Shown: positions 22,988 to 35,867, counted from the first letter of the stretch. The stretch: DNA of 64,000 bases from Platynereis dumerilii (GCA_026936325.1 JAPTHN010000030.1:620001-684000); one strand, 5' to 3'. A program made the numbers and translations. The notes: generated by a model not told the origin, from the letters alone.

Positions 22988-25900
22988 CAGGGCTGTAGAA
23001 GAAGACAATTTGCCCATTTAAAGAGGTGCATCGGTGGTGTCATGACATTCATGCCTTCCGAAGAGGCAAAGGGTTCAGGCAAAACTCCCTGATGGATTTG
23101 AGCAAAGTAGATTAAGCACCAGCGACTGGATTTGGGATCGATCTAGCCCCACTATTCTGACATTTGGCTGTCATAGAATTGTGTGAGAATTTGCAAGAAA
23201 AGAAAATGTAGTGGATTTCAACTTGTGACCCAGATAACATCCAAAAATTGTTTGGATAGACAAAAAAGACATCAGAAGTTAATGAATGTGCAGATGAATT
23301 TAATAAAGAAGGAAGGATAAAAACAATTGACAATACAACCGTTACGGTGAAGAGAGAGAAAAGATTAGAGCGTAGGTTACATGGCTAAACAGGGTCAATA
23401 GTTGACACTGTTACTATTCTCCTTTGACACTCTAAAATCACCTACTTTACATTCGTCAATTGATGTCCGTATGATATTAATTATTCTGTAGAGTCATCCA
23501 GTCACATATTATTGAACAAATGTCAGTCCAACTTGCACAGACACAGCATTCTACTATTTTTTTTTTGGAAAAGCAAAAAGGTTAACCATACTGAACCTCG
23601 GCTACACTAACATCTATGACAGCTATGTTGGAAACTCCCATAAACTCTATTTGTATCTTCAGACAGGCTGAATTTTGCATGATCATTTTGTGACATTCAA
23701 AAGACCTTGGGATTCTATTCAAGGAACCACTTCCAGATTTGTAATCAAGCACAGGGTACAGAGCAATAAGAAAGAATATGCAAGTGACAGCAGTTGAATG
23801 GCATTTCCGTCAGAGCTGTTAAACGACAGTAATAGAAGTATAACAGCTGAAAAGCAAAAGCACTTGGTCTCAACGATTCAAGTGTCGTGCATGTGATGTC
23901 TGGACCTGCACTCTGAAAAACTTCGGGACAAAACTGGTTTTTTAAATAGAAAATAGTTTTTTGAAATACCAAACTTCCATGCAAAAACCAATATGGATTT
24001 TTTTGAGTGTGGAGGCCCTAGACCTCACATCTTAACTGTTGCTAATTTCTGCAGCTTTGATGGGTAACGAGACCAGTGCCCTAATAATACCTTGTAAAAA
24101 GCTTTGGTCTTCATTAATGCATAATACAAAACAAATACTGGCTTGACTAATGGAAAGAGAGCATGTCGTAGAACTGATTCATAACAGGAAGGCTGCTCAT
24201 CCAAAAAGGGTTCATCCAAATCCAAAATTTTGCAACTTATGCAAATATCAGAATACATGACATCCCCTTATCCTAGGTTCTAAGATTTCTTACTACCACT
24301 GTTAATGCAACTGCAACAGCATTTGCTGTTAGTCTCTACCCATCTACTGCTACCACTAATACCATGTGATTGCCCCACTTCTTGCTATGCAAATGCCTGT
24401 AGCCTTAACGGATGCTTGTGAGAAAGCCGAGTTGCTTTCCATTTCAATCAAACGATTGATTCACGATCCACCATTAATCAATCTCGGTTAACGTACAAAT
24501 GTCCAAGTAGTTTCAGACAAGTACTTTATTTGAGCTTGCAAGAAGTTGAAACAATTTTCTTTTTCGTCCTCGGGTCTATTGTACACACATTTTCAATACA
24601 ACAAATGTCCTCAGAAAGAACAAGACATGCAAGCCTTCATCCTGTGTGTTGAGAACCTGTCAAAATGCCTCACACTTTCCAGGTATCCTCAACATGACAG
24701 GAACGACAATTAGTCGGCAGCCTCCACGTTCAGCAGCCATTTTGGTCACATGGTCAATCTCAAATCTCATGCAGCTTCAGAAACTCTTCTATTCATAACC
24801 CTGTAGTTGTTCTTAGGCTATTCTCAAGCAAATCTTAGCCCTTTCAAGAAATTATATGAAAATTGTATCACAAAGAAACATTGAAAACAGCAACAAAGAA
24901 CTTCATGTCATGCCAGGATCACAACATTTGACTTTATGGAAACTCGTTATGGAGTTGCACTTGCTTGAAGCTTACTTTTTGCGTGTTATCAACTGCTTCC
25001 AAAATATCTCACCATATCATTACCAGACTTATCTCATGATTTGCGTGACTCAACATGATTTAAGTGACTTGAACACTGCAAACATCCAAACTGTTCGATA
25101 AGAGCAGTTGTGAAAGAACAGTGAATCTTGGTTAGAACACATTGACTTGTAAATGAGTACCACCTATAGACTATAGTTTACAGAAGAGGTCGTACAAGTA
25201 TCTTTCATAACATATTATTTTGGAATTTGAGGTGTGATTTTAGACATTCATTTAGAGCAATCGGAATTTTGATTCAATGCAGATAATTTTTCTTTTTTGA
25301 ACCTCACCACTAATAAAACATTGAAATTGCCACCTGCCTATGTGCCTACAGTGCCGCCTGTAAGTGTGTGAAACGCATGACATTGTGCCATTGCATCAAT
25401 GCTAAACATCCTCAGCCTAACTGCTTGTGGAGGCATGAATTTTCATCGGATGAAAGGGAAACCAGACGAGGGATAGTGCAGGACACTTTTTTCGCTTTTT
25501 GCTTTAATAATTATGTGGTATATACAGTAATTGCGTACTATTATATTCATATATCTATTTGTATAATGTATTTTATTCACATATCTATTTGTATAATGTA
25601 TTTGAATATGAATAGTCTATACACATATTTCCTAATTGTTTTTGCATATATGTTATCAGAATAACATCTTTTGTATTGATTCGTAATATTTAAAGTATAT
25701 CCGGGGTTTATCTAAAGGGGGGGAGGGGGTGCACCTACCCATTGGGTTACAGCAGTTTCTGCTCAGGTGCCCTCCTGTACAACTTTTTTGCATATAATAT
25801 TTTTATGTATGTTCCATTTTATTGTAAGTACTCAAGTTGTGCAAATAAAATATCCTATCCTATCCTATCCGAAACAAAGTGGGTCATAAAGGCCGATGTG

Positions 25901-28167
25901 TGAGGCAAGTGGGATAAAAATAGCAGCCCATTTCCTTCGCTGTAGTCGGAGTTAGGTATGGGTCAAAGTCTTTGATAAGTAAGTGAACCACCCTTCCCTA
26001 TCATTTAACATTGGGCCTGCGTTTCACTTACTTATCAAAGACTTTGACCCATACCTAACTCCAACTACAGCAAAGAAAATTGGCTGCTATTTTTATCCCG
26101 CATGCCTCACATATCGGCCTTTATGACCCAAAATGTTTTCCTCTCATCGGATGAGAATTCGTCCTTCCAGAAGCATTTTGATTAAGGATGTTTAACATTG
26201 ATGCAATGGCACAATATCATGCGTTTCACTTACTTACAGGCGGCACTGTATATATGTATCTGATAGGCTAAAAACCAAAAGATTTAATGACATCAATAAT
26301 TATTTATTTATGCAGGTATAACAATTTTTGAGAATAAACTCATTTTTTTCACTCTTCTGTCAAACTGACACTAACATGCAGGCAGTGACAATCCACAGTG
26401 AGGCAATGGTCTGTTAACAATGCTATGAAAGTGAGGCAAAAACCATTGTGATCTGACCTGTGCAAAATTGGCTTATGCCTTTTGCTATCCTGGATGTCCT
26501 CAAGCTATAAAAAGAGATAACCAGAACCGCAAGCGTCTGTTAATGTGAAATTTATCAATGTGTGCCCGATTATCACCCACAGGGGTGGTGATTTTTTTAT
26601 TTTGGTTTTAAAAATCAAATAAATCAGATTTTAATAAACAAACCTGATTTTCAGTAAGAGAAACAACCACAACGCCAACGACAGTGCCGATGATCCAGTG
26701 ACGACAATAGCTCAAAGCAAACAGAAGAGCTAAAAACGTGGTGCTACGCTAACAGATCGAGAGGGATTAAAGCCAGACAGACAAAGGAAACTTTCTGTGA
26801 GTAAAAGCAATGTGAAGATTCCTGTGTATGTATATGTGTCAAATCGCTGCTCCTATATTGAACTCCTCAATTTCAAATGTACTTCAAAGAGCACCTCTTC
26901 AAAAGGGGCATAAATAACATTTGATCTATACCTCCCCCTCAAGTTTACTTCAGATGGATATATTTCATTTCAAAAAACATATATGCCAGCTTCATAGACG
27001 GTTCCAATGTAGATAAATTCTGAAAAGCGTATTTTTTTAAACATGAAGGTTCTGAATAACTCTTTCGAAACAAAATAACTTGCTTTTACGTTGAAGATAA
27101 TAAATTTCAATACATTTTTCTAATGTGAAACAAAACAACTTGCTTTTACGTTGAAGATAATAAATTTCAAAACATTTTTCTAATGTGAAACAAAAATGTA
27201 GCTTTAGTTTATTTGGAATGAGTTGGCAGCTTGAAAACTAAATGAGTCGAAAATTTGATCATAATTGTATTTTGTTTCACCCTGGCACATACTTTTACTG
27301 AAGTTCAATGCAAGCTATAGTCACAAAAACATATCCTTGTATGTCTGCCTGCGGCATATACTTACTACATGTACCATAATATTTAAATAAATCCATTGCC
27401 TTAGGAAAATGCTCGCCCTTCTATGCCCTTCAGTTCTTACCCCTTCCCCCTCCATGCCGTACAATAATTCCCTTTTAAGTCATACATTACACAGGCATTT
27501 ATTTTGACTGAGCCAATATCCACATTTAGTTGTGACATTGTTCAGATATGGGAATTGCAAAATTGTTTGATGTACAATGTACATTATATCATTGCAGGTA
27601 ATCCTACAGTAATGCTTGAGCCTGCTTGTACCTCAAGAGTTTCCATATTGGACTAAATAAGGTATATCGTTATCGTTATCGTTACACACTGATATTGCAC
27701 AGCATCTATCAAAGATCAATCATAAGATGTGACAGTCAAAGAAACAGCAGGAAGCAAGGCTGGTGACAGGGATATTACCAAGTAACTTAGAGCAACCAGG
27801 TGTAAAATATCAAAGTAAAGCATTATCGATAGAGTGATAACTTCCGGAGCTTGGGGAGGAAGAATCAGTATGATTGATGTCAAGACAAGACAAGGTCTGT
27901 AATAACCTATGTAGTTACTGCTAGACCAATGCTGCTAAAAGAGAGACATTGGTAACCAAATACAGTGGAGAAAATGTCAAATATGTGTAAATAACATCAC
28001 AACACCAAAGATCAAAGCAAGCTTACAGCATCAAAGGCAGATCAAAGAGAATTCACTTTCAGGAAAGACATTTTGACATCAAGGCGAGACAAAAGAAAGT
28101 TTGCAAGCAACAATGAATAAAAATGGTGATGAGGTAATGGAACTAAAAATGTCAAAGTTATTTCTCT
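22988..28167. repeat. Second copies of blocks C (3' part), N, D, E/F, H, I
   Basis: Positions are those of U3 plus 5,882: C 22988-23202, N 24370-24502, D 24633-24777, E 26385-26522, H 27740-27902 and I 28062-28167. The 60-bp tandem pair is at 27067-27186 and the LINE-like tail at 27609-27682. They carry no independent evidence about the age or function of the array. Confidence 0.85.
25349..26248. mobile_element. Second copy of the 900-bp MITE with nested LINE tail
   Basis: It is the exact duplicate of 19467-20366, with the nested tail at 25463-25870. It is listed so that it is not counted as an independent insertion: it came with the 5,882-bp duplication. Confidence 0.9.
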
Positions 28168-28171
28168 TTAA

Positions 28172-29138
28172 CCAGCACTCCGTGTAAATATTGGGCGGAG
28201 CCTTTCGGATGATGTTCTCGGAATTTCCTGAAATTTTGCAAAAAGTTTAACTTACCTAATTATAGCTCAGTGGCAGGGTCAAAATCGGTCAAAAAAAATT
28301 TTCCTTGTCGGGGCTACCAATAGAAAAATTAATGTTTTTGGCCTTCGGACGGCCTTAATTTCATCAAAATTAACAAAAATTAAGGCATATTTTGTCCATC
28401 AAAATTTCACACTTATGATAAAAATAGGAACACAAGTGATACATCATTTTAAAGGGATATTTCATGACATTGCAAAAGTGATGTCATAACAAAGAATGTT
28501 TTGGTTGCTAAGCAGTGTCACCATGGCAACCGCATGCAAGTTTTGAAATTTTTTCATTGAGCTAAAATAGACCATTTTTCAAGGCCATATATCTCCCATG
28601 ATAACACCTAAAAAATTTAGGTGAAAATATCACCAGAAAGCTCACCTCCTGTGCTATATTAAACAACAATAAAACAGCTCTGAAACAATGAACCCTGCTT
28701 TTTATAGCCATGGACATTTTTTGTTAATTTTCATGATTTTTTCGATTTTTTAACCGAAAATTGCCCTCTTAATCACCTAAGACTGGGAAAACTATGCTCA
28801 TTTCACTCAAAAAACAAAATGTTTATTATTGCAATTGGATGGAAATATTATTTAGAACATAATAAACATCATTAAAAAGCAGAAAAAATGTTCTATATGC
28901 AAATTAGTACCGCCATTATTGAAAATTCTAATTTTCTCAATATCTCGGCTAATATCCCACTCAGCAACAAAATTATGGTGTCTAACCCCATGTTTTAAGG
29001 GTCAAGAATACTTTAGGACCATCTTGAAAGGTATCAAATAGGTGTAGATTAATATAATGTGACCTGGTTCACCAGAATTATTTCAAACATGGCACTATCT
29101 ACTTTCACGAAATGAGTCAAGAGGGGTTCATTGTCCCT
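28172..29138. repeat. Left terminal inverted repeat of the TTAA element
   Basis: It pairs with 33528-34504 in inverted orientation with few differences. The largest is near the tip, where the left has GGCGGAGCC and the right has a longer AT-rich stretch before CCTTTCGGATGATG. Internally it has CACCATGGCAACCGCATG (X-box half) and CCTAAAAAATTTAGG (a palindrome). Its inner edge is CATTTCGTGAAAGTAG reversed, near 29105-29138. Confidence 0.85.
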
Positions 29139-30387
29139 GATTTTGGGTGCATTGATTCCTAATTATTTGATTATAATAGGCTACATTTGTGTGAAGAGGG
29201 ATATTGGAGGCAAATTGGTTAAAAGACAATAAATTTCGCCAGGCAACATATGCAGATCTGTTCATTTTACAACAAGTTGGCCAATGCTTTTCAATAGAGA
29301 AGCATTTTTACAGGTTCGACCAAAATATATATATCTTTAAAAGCACCATGGGAAACAGATGGTTATTTGCACCCAACTTGATAGGTTATATCATGCAGAT
29401 TTTTTAGAACTCAACGGTCATATTGGGGTAATTTTGATTGAGAGAAGGTCTATAATAATAGTACGAAAGTGTGGCGCTTCCAACAAACATTGTCAGAAAT
29501 TTATTTTTTAATGGCTTGGGCTACAATGTGTCCCAAAAGTTCTTTCACCTCTTACTTAGCTATCTGTTCACTTTTAAAAATGGTAAAAGTTTCATTTTTT
29601 GGGCATATTAAATATTCATTTTCAATACCAAACACTTTTATACAGTGCTTTTCCTTTGAATTTACCATGGTTTTGAAATTTTGAAATATGAAGTAAATAT
29701 TAGCCTCCTAATTCAGTAAAAAAGGTACTTTCCAACGCATATCGCTGGTTTTCAGCCATTTCTACTGGCAAATATACCACGTCACAGCTTTGGAAACACT
29801 TGTTTTTCTTTGCATATTCATGAAAGTCTATTAAACTGGAAATTACATCACTTGTTGGGCATGCAAATTTATATTTCACATTTGGAGAGAGCTACTGTCT
29901 CCTGAGACGTGTGTTACTAAAGTTTCGAGAGGATGCAGCCAATATTTTCGCTTTTGTGATGACATTACTTAATGAAGCCTGTTTTCAGCTTTGCAGTAGC
30001 ATTTTAAACATGCCCAAATGAATTGGTTCCAGACATTATTGAGCTGCTTGAAATTTATCAAAATATATTCTATACCCTTTCTGAAGGTCTATAGAGGCAC
30101 AGTGAGGCATTCACCAGGAATGACTAATTAGTCTGCTTGAGGTTTTTCTGAATGTCAATTGAGTGTGGCTTTGGTCTAGCTATCAATCTTTTAGTGGAGA
30201 CCAAAAATTTGCGGCATGTCCACTTGAAGTCGTTGTCACGAACATGGTCCATTCGTCAACACCAAAATGACAATTAATATCGTCCAAACAATTTCAAATT
30301 ACCATTATCATGTTTGTCGGGTAGACAGAAATCCAGAGGTCAACCTTTAAAGGTATTATCCTTTTGAGATATCCCGTCTTGAAGATG

Positions 30388-30711
30388 CAGCAGCTTTGTG
30401 GCCAAGTGGCTTCGGTATCCGCCTGCTCCGCAGAAGGTCTTTGCTTGCATGTGTTCGAACCCCGGATGGGGAACTCAAAATGTTCAGTGTACTGCTAGAA
30501 GTCGTTTGGATGAGACTTTAAATTGGCGGCCCCTTGTATCAGTGTTTATGCTGGGCAAGTAAAAGACCCTCACGTGGAGCAAATGTGACATGTTGAGAAC
30601 TCCAGCTCTCTCTCCCATCTTATCAATCAACCCTTGTGAGCATCCAGAACTGGGCTTAGAGGGCTGCACTTAGTGCCACTTACCATATCTATCTATTTAT
30701 CTTCTACAAGC
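30388..30711 (+). mobile_element. tRNA-derived SINE, near full length
   Basis: The head carries an A box TGGCCAAGTGG (30399-30409) and a B box GTTCGAACC (30453-30461), at tRNA-like spacing. A body follows with GACTTTAAATTGGCGGCCCC and GCAAGTAAAAGACCC, a motif pair common in marine-invertebrate SINE bodies. The 3' part is CAGAACTGGGCTTAGAGGGC and the tail TATCTATCTATTTATCT. The same 3' part is found at 15838-15916. It lies inside the TTAA transposon and is therefore younger than that insertion or was carried by the element. Confidence 0.85.
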
Positions 30712-31207
30712 AGAATTCTTGGAGGAAGTGAGGAGAACAAACTTTTGGGACGTAGTGCACAAAGCTGCTCATTGTATGAATTTTGGTGTTTATTGGATCA
30801 AAAAATTCATAGCTGAGTTGGATTTGGTAACTTGACTGATTTTGGGCAACTGAATCTTGAATTGGCTGGGAAACAATTTTTTCTAAATTTCATGTGAATT
30901 TTATGAAATCATATCCCTCATCAAGCTAATTATTGTCAAGGACAGGTGATACAATTTGAGATCATTTTAAAAGTCATTTGAAAGGGCAACTGTCACATCG
31001 ATGAGTGTTGTTGTTTTGTATACATGTATAGCTAACACAGTGTCCCCACACTTTAAATATGCCAGAGCAACCGTGAAGGATTTCATGTTTATATCTTTCA
31101 TTATTTGATTGCACACAAATTTGCAGCTTGGTGTTATAGGATAATTGTTATAAATTGGTTGGAAGCAGATGTACAAGATCTCAAACAACATTACCAAGTG
31201 GGCACAA

Positions 31208-31316
31208 CCCTATCAGCATGCCTCAGCTGTCCAACGTCGGCCCAAAGCTGGTCCGATGCTACTGACATCGGACTGACGCTGGGCCGACGTTGGACCGCCA
31301 AGGCATGCTGATAGGG
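31208..31316. mobile_element. 109-bp palindromic element (CCCTATCAGCATGCC ends)
   Basis: The ends CCCTATCAGCATGCCT and AGGCATGCTGATAGGG are exact reverse complements. The arms continue through GTCCAACGTCGGCCCA / TGGGCCGACGTTGGAC to a loop near 31255-31270. It is much more GC-rich than its surroundings. No clear target duplication is visible. It could be a very small MITE or a tip-to-tip remnant; the whole can fold as a long hairpin. Confidence 0.75.
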
Positions 31317-31434
31317 AATATAGGACACATCAACAGCTCTGCTTCTGACTCACATGCTACCTCTCTTATGTTCAGCATTGCAGTGATGCACATCACTGGT
31401 AACATATACATGTCACTAAGTTCCCTATGAGTCT

Positions 31435-31908
31435 ATGAAAAAAACCACATGTGTCAATGGTGAAGATTGGAGCAACACCCTCAATGACATCATTGACACT
31501 CTGAAAACAGCTAGATGTAAGCACTTGAAGTTCGTCTACTGTAACATTGTTGATATTGGATCTCTCTCTCTCTATCTCATTACAATACAGGAAATTAAAG
31601 AATGGACAAATTCCTGTCTATGTGCGAAATTTCATGACTCTACTCTAACTAGAAATGCAGATATGGCTAAAAATGAGATTTTCTTTATTCACAAAACATC
31701 TAAACCGGCAAAAAATAGTGTTCCCACAGCAAGATTTCATCAAAATACAAGCCTACAGTATATGTTATCAATTTTGGGGGCTTGGACTTTCAAACAGTCT
31801 GTCACTTTGATACAGAAAGAGAGTGAACTGTTTCACTGCAAGAATGTCACTTGGAGTGTCATCGTGTTGATGATTTGTCATGATCAGACCCAATACTTTC
31901 AATGTTAA
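31435..31908 (+). other. 157-codon open frame inside the TTAA element, unrecognised
   Basis: It is the longest frame in the window that is not in low-complexity sequence. It starts MKKTTCVNGEDW and ends DQTQYFQC, with no signal peptide, transmembrane run, zinc-finger pattern or DDE-like spacing that I can see. Part of its DNA (31791-31815, CAGTCTGTCACTTTGATA) recurs inverted near 32150-32175, suggesting repeat sequence. It could be one exon of a degraded transposase, but chance is equally likely. Confidence 0.15.
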
Positions 31909-33527
31909 TTTAATTTGATTGAAGGAGACCTATCCCTCTTGTAGGTGACAGCCAAACAAAAGGATTATGCATCTGATTTTCACTCTAAAATCAGTTATGA
32001 CAAGGACAAGTCAAATGGCCTTCTCTTGATCATGAATACTCAAACAGCCTCTATGTTTCCCATGTTGAAAGTAGAAAAGATGACTCTTCATCGGTTATCA
32101 TGAGTCAAAAAGTGCATTTTTCATAGTGAACTGGTCATCTTTTTTTTCAATATCAAAGTGACAGACTGTAAAAAAGCATGCTGGTAACTGAAAAATTCTT
32201 CCTGTCATTGATGTTATTTTGTGACAAGTCAGCAAGCTACGACAGTTTTGTCATTCAAACTGTTGCTATGGCAATGCAACAATAACAACAAATTGCAAAT
32301 CAACCTGAAACATCATTTCAAATACAAAGGAAGCTCTTCTGGTCAAATGTTACCAATTGCAGCAGACATACACAATGTAGTAGAAATTTGTACTAATTTA
32401 TGAACAAAGGAAATGGTTGCCTTGACAACCATTTTTCATGGAGATAGCCTCGGACTGGAGCGAAACGTATGCCATTTCCTGAAAAATCCGAACATTTGGC
32501 ACAAGGGCTGAATTCCAGCTCTTTAACTTGCTGGTCCATTTTTGGCCCATCATATACCATACTACATTCGATCAAACATTCTGTTTTTTTCTCAGAGGTT
32601 TTAGACCAACAAAAGGCACAAATTGAGAACCCAGCACATGCTTCAACAAATTTTCATGACCTACATTTTTGGGTTCCACCTGGAAAAACTAGAGGCAACA
32701 TAAGATAAAGGGTCGCACATTGCATCGTAATTCTGTCCAAAGGGACGAAATGGCGCCGTTGATATGCAAGCTCAAAAAATTGGTTTTATAGAGATCTGAA
32801 TAGATAGGTTTTTAGAGTGGAGTTCAAAGCCATCATACTCAACACAATATTTAAAGAACTAAATTGAAGAAATAATAAAATGTTATTTGCAGGTCAAATA
32901 ATTTGCAAAGATCTTTTTCATTGCCATTGATAATGAATTGATTGGTATTGATAACTGATCTGATTACCATCATTGTGTGCCATCAATGATTACCATCATT
33001 GATTGCCATGAATGATTGCCATATTCGGATAATTCTGATAATGTAAATAATTATCAAAGTAGGTGACGTAAAATTATGTGACAATTTTCAGGTTAGTCTC
33101 GCTACATTCTTTGACCCTCAGAACAGAGAGTTAGACACGATAGCTGTAAAGCTAAGTGCAATATTTTCCAAGATATTAAGAAAATAAGATTCTCCAATTA
33201 TGGCAGTACTAATATAGGACTTTCTGCTTTCCAATTAGGTTAATTATTTTCTAAATATTTATTAAATATTATATAAAATTTTTCAATATCTAGAGAAATT
33301 ATACAAGAAACTTTTACCAACAGCTTAAAATTTCTAATTGATAAGTGAAATTGAACCCCTCTTGACTCATTTCGTGGAAGTAGATGTTACACCTTCACTA
33401 AGAAATGCCCAAAATGACAAATTTAATGCTCATTTCAAAGGATTTACTTTTTTCTCACTGAATGTGATTTAAATATCTCAAGAAATTATTCAAGAACCTT
33501 CTACCAAGAGCTAAACATCACTAAAAA

Positions 33528-34504
33528 TTAAGTGACAATGGACCCCTCTTGACTCATTTCGTGAAAGTAGATAGTGCCATGTTTAAAATAATTCTGGTGA
33601 ACCAGGTCACATTATATTAATCTACACCTATTTGACACCTTTCAAGATGGTCCTAAAGTATTCTTGACCCTTAAAACATAGGGTTAGACACCATAATTTT
33701 GTTGCTGAGTGGGATATTAGCCGAGATATTGAGAAAATTAGAATTTTCAATGATGGCGGTACTAATTTGCATATATAGAACATTTTTTCTGCTTTTTAAT
33801 GATGTTTATTATTTTCTAAATAATATTTCCATCCAATTGCAATAAACATTTTGTTTTTTGAGTAAAATGAGCATGGTTTTCCCAGTCTTAGGTGATTAAG
33901 AGGGCAATTTTCGGTCAAAAAATCGAAAAAATCATGAAAATTAACAAAAAATGTCCATGGCTATAAAAAGCAGGGTTCATTGTTTCAGAGCTGTTTATTG
34001 TTGTTTAATATAGCACAGGAGGTGAGCTTTCTGGTGATATTTTCACCTAAATTTTTTAGGTGTTATCATGGGAGATATATGGCCTTGAAAAATGGTCTAT
34101 TTTAGCTCAATGAAAAAATTTCAAAACTTGCATGCGGTTGCCATGGTGACACTGCTTAGCAACCAAAACATTCTTTGTTATGACATCCCTTTTGCAATGT
34201 CATGAAATATCCCTTTAAAATGATGTATCACTTGTGTTCCTATCTTTATCATAAGTGTGAAATTTTGATGGACAAAATATGCCTTAATTTTTGTTAATTT
34301 TGATGAAATTAAGGCCGTCCGAAGGCCAAAAACATTCGTTTTTCAATGGGTAGCCCTGACAAGGAAAATTTTTTTTGACCAATTTTGACCCTGCTGCTGA
34401 GCTATAATTAGGTAAGTTAAACTTTTTGCAAAATTTCAGGAAATTCCGAGAACATCATCCGAAAGGTGTTTTTCATTTTGCCCAATATTTACACGGAGTG
34501 CTGC
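33528..34504. repeat. Right terminal inverted repeat of the TTAA element
   Basis: It is the partner of 28172-29138. Just inside it, 33090-33400 contains a more diverged direct repeat of its inner part (GGGTTAGACAC / GAGTTAGACAC, and CCCCTCTTGACTCATTTCGT twice, near 33355 and 33543). The inner edge was therefore built from local duplications. Confidence 0.85.
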
Positions 34505-34508
34505 TTAA

Positions 34509-35860
34509 AAATCATTCTAGGCCAAGTGATTGCTTTTTGCTGTACGATAGCATATAAGTCAGAAATATATTTGGTTGCTGGAGTGAGTGGTATATAGGTA
34601 ATTTTTCCTGTGTTAGAATTTTGATCATGATATATATCTACTAAGACAATTTAGTGATTCTAATACTTTTGAATGAGGCCTCCCTGAAACAGGCTGTATA
34701 TTACATATTTCAAATGCAATTTATGAAACATGGTCATCAGATTCTGATCTCTTGGCTTCAAGTGTTATCCCTCATAATCACATCCTTCTTCACTGAAAAC
34801 GATGCTTTCAAAGATAAAGGAGATTGGTTTAACCTCTCATAAATAAGTGCCTAATATGAAACGGATCTCATAATACAGGAATCACATCACAGCCAGTAGC
34901 CTCAAGTGACCATTTTTGTCTGGGCAGTATTAGTTCTCCAATTTCAATAATTCATTCATATGAAATGCCACATATATACATATTTCTATTCAAGCACAAC
35001 TCCAAAAAAGCCATATTTAAACAAAGTTCCTATGGCATTATGATAAATGCCACTACATCATAAAATAAAAAGTGGAATGATATCACATGTTCTCTCACTT
35101 GCTAAATAGAATATCAAATAATCATGCATTCTAAAAGGAAATTGCCAGTCAAGTATTTAAGGCCAAGAGGCTTCTTCTTACAGATTGGAACTGGCTAATT
35201 AAATTAATTTCAAATCCGATGATGAGGAAACCAAATGCGCTTACCCAGTTTACTCATCCTAATATAATTATAATAGCTCAAAAGTACAGCTAAACGCTTC
35301 TGTACAGAAATGAAGATTGAATACACTGCTGCTTTGGCTGCAGTATTACCAGTGTGGAAGTAGGTCATCGGGCTAAATAAGGTTACACAGATTTTAAGAA
35401 AAGGGTTAAAGGAGGCTTCTTCTTCAAATAGGCGTTTCATCAGATAAACAAAAATACATTCTTCCTTATCTTACATAAAAGCTTTTGACGGCTATAACAT
35501 TTATATTACTGGTATAATTTTGACCCACACGAAAAAGAAGAGAAAGTGTGTCAAAAGTGTGTGAATGTAAAATAATGTGGTACGTAATTATGTAAGTACA
35601 ATAAACATCCTGACACCCACATTACATTATATTATTGAGTACTTTATCACAGAAAATGCCTACATTTTCAATAGAAGTATCACCAGCAAATAAGGCAGCA
35701 GACTTTGCTGAAACGTTATGCTTAATTATGTCTCGATAGAAACCTCCTTTATTAAATGAACTGTTTGTCTGAAATAACCCTGATATAACCCCCTACCAGT
35801 AGACTATTACAATCCCAACCATAACTTGATCGGATGTAAAACAATTTAAAAGAGCCAGTA
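34509..35860. repeat. Blocks K, P and L of U3, right of the TTAA element
   Basis: It is parallel to 47328-49500 in U4. K (34670-34850) has ACATATTTCAAATGCAATTT, GGTCATCAGATTCTGATC and AGATTGGTTTAACCTCTCAT. P (35440-35560) has CTTTTGACGGCTATAAC and TTTGACCCACACGAAAAAGA. L (about 35690) has GCAGCAGACTTTGCTGAAAC. A pair of matched frames around 35210-35440 and 48230-48430 reflects DNA similarity; the U4 counterpart is on the other strand. Confidence 0.65.
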
Positions 35861-35867
35861 TGCCTTC

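Larger units (their letters stand above)
22940..28819. repeat. Exact tandem duplication, copy 2 (5,880 bp)
   Basis: It directly follows copy 1 with two extra A bases at the junction (22938-22939). Its right edge lies 648 bp inside the left inverted repeat of the TTAA transposon, and only this copy continues into the rest of that element. Surrounding array units differ from it by an estimated 10-25%, so perfect identity means a very recent event or a misassembly of a single locus. Confidence 0.93.
28172..34504. mobile_element. 6.33-kb TIR transposon with TTAA target duplication
   Basis: Long inverted repeats run 28172-29138 and 33528-34504. The ends read CAGCACTCCGTGTAAATATT after one unmatched base, and the flanks are TTAA (28168-28171, 34505-34508). 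The U4 paralogue (near 47325, CTCTTTAAAATTCATTCAAG) preserves the empty site and shows one TTAA. TTAA duplications are typical of piggyBac and Kolobok elements. The ends do not match the piggyBac CCC...GGG form, so the superfamily is open. The interior (29139-33527) has no recognised transposase; its longest frame is 157 codons. It contains a SINE, a small palindromic element and imperfect repeats of ATTGCCATCAATG type (about 32960-33022). Confidence 0.88.

Noticed and set aside
30388-30470. Possible tRNA gene at the head of the 30.4-kb SINE
   Set aside because: The sequence continues into a SINE body and ATCT tail shared with 15838-15916.
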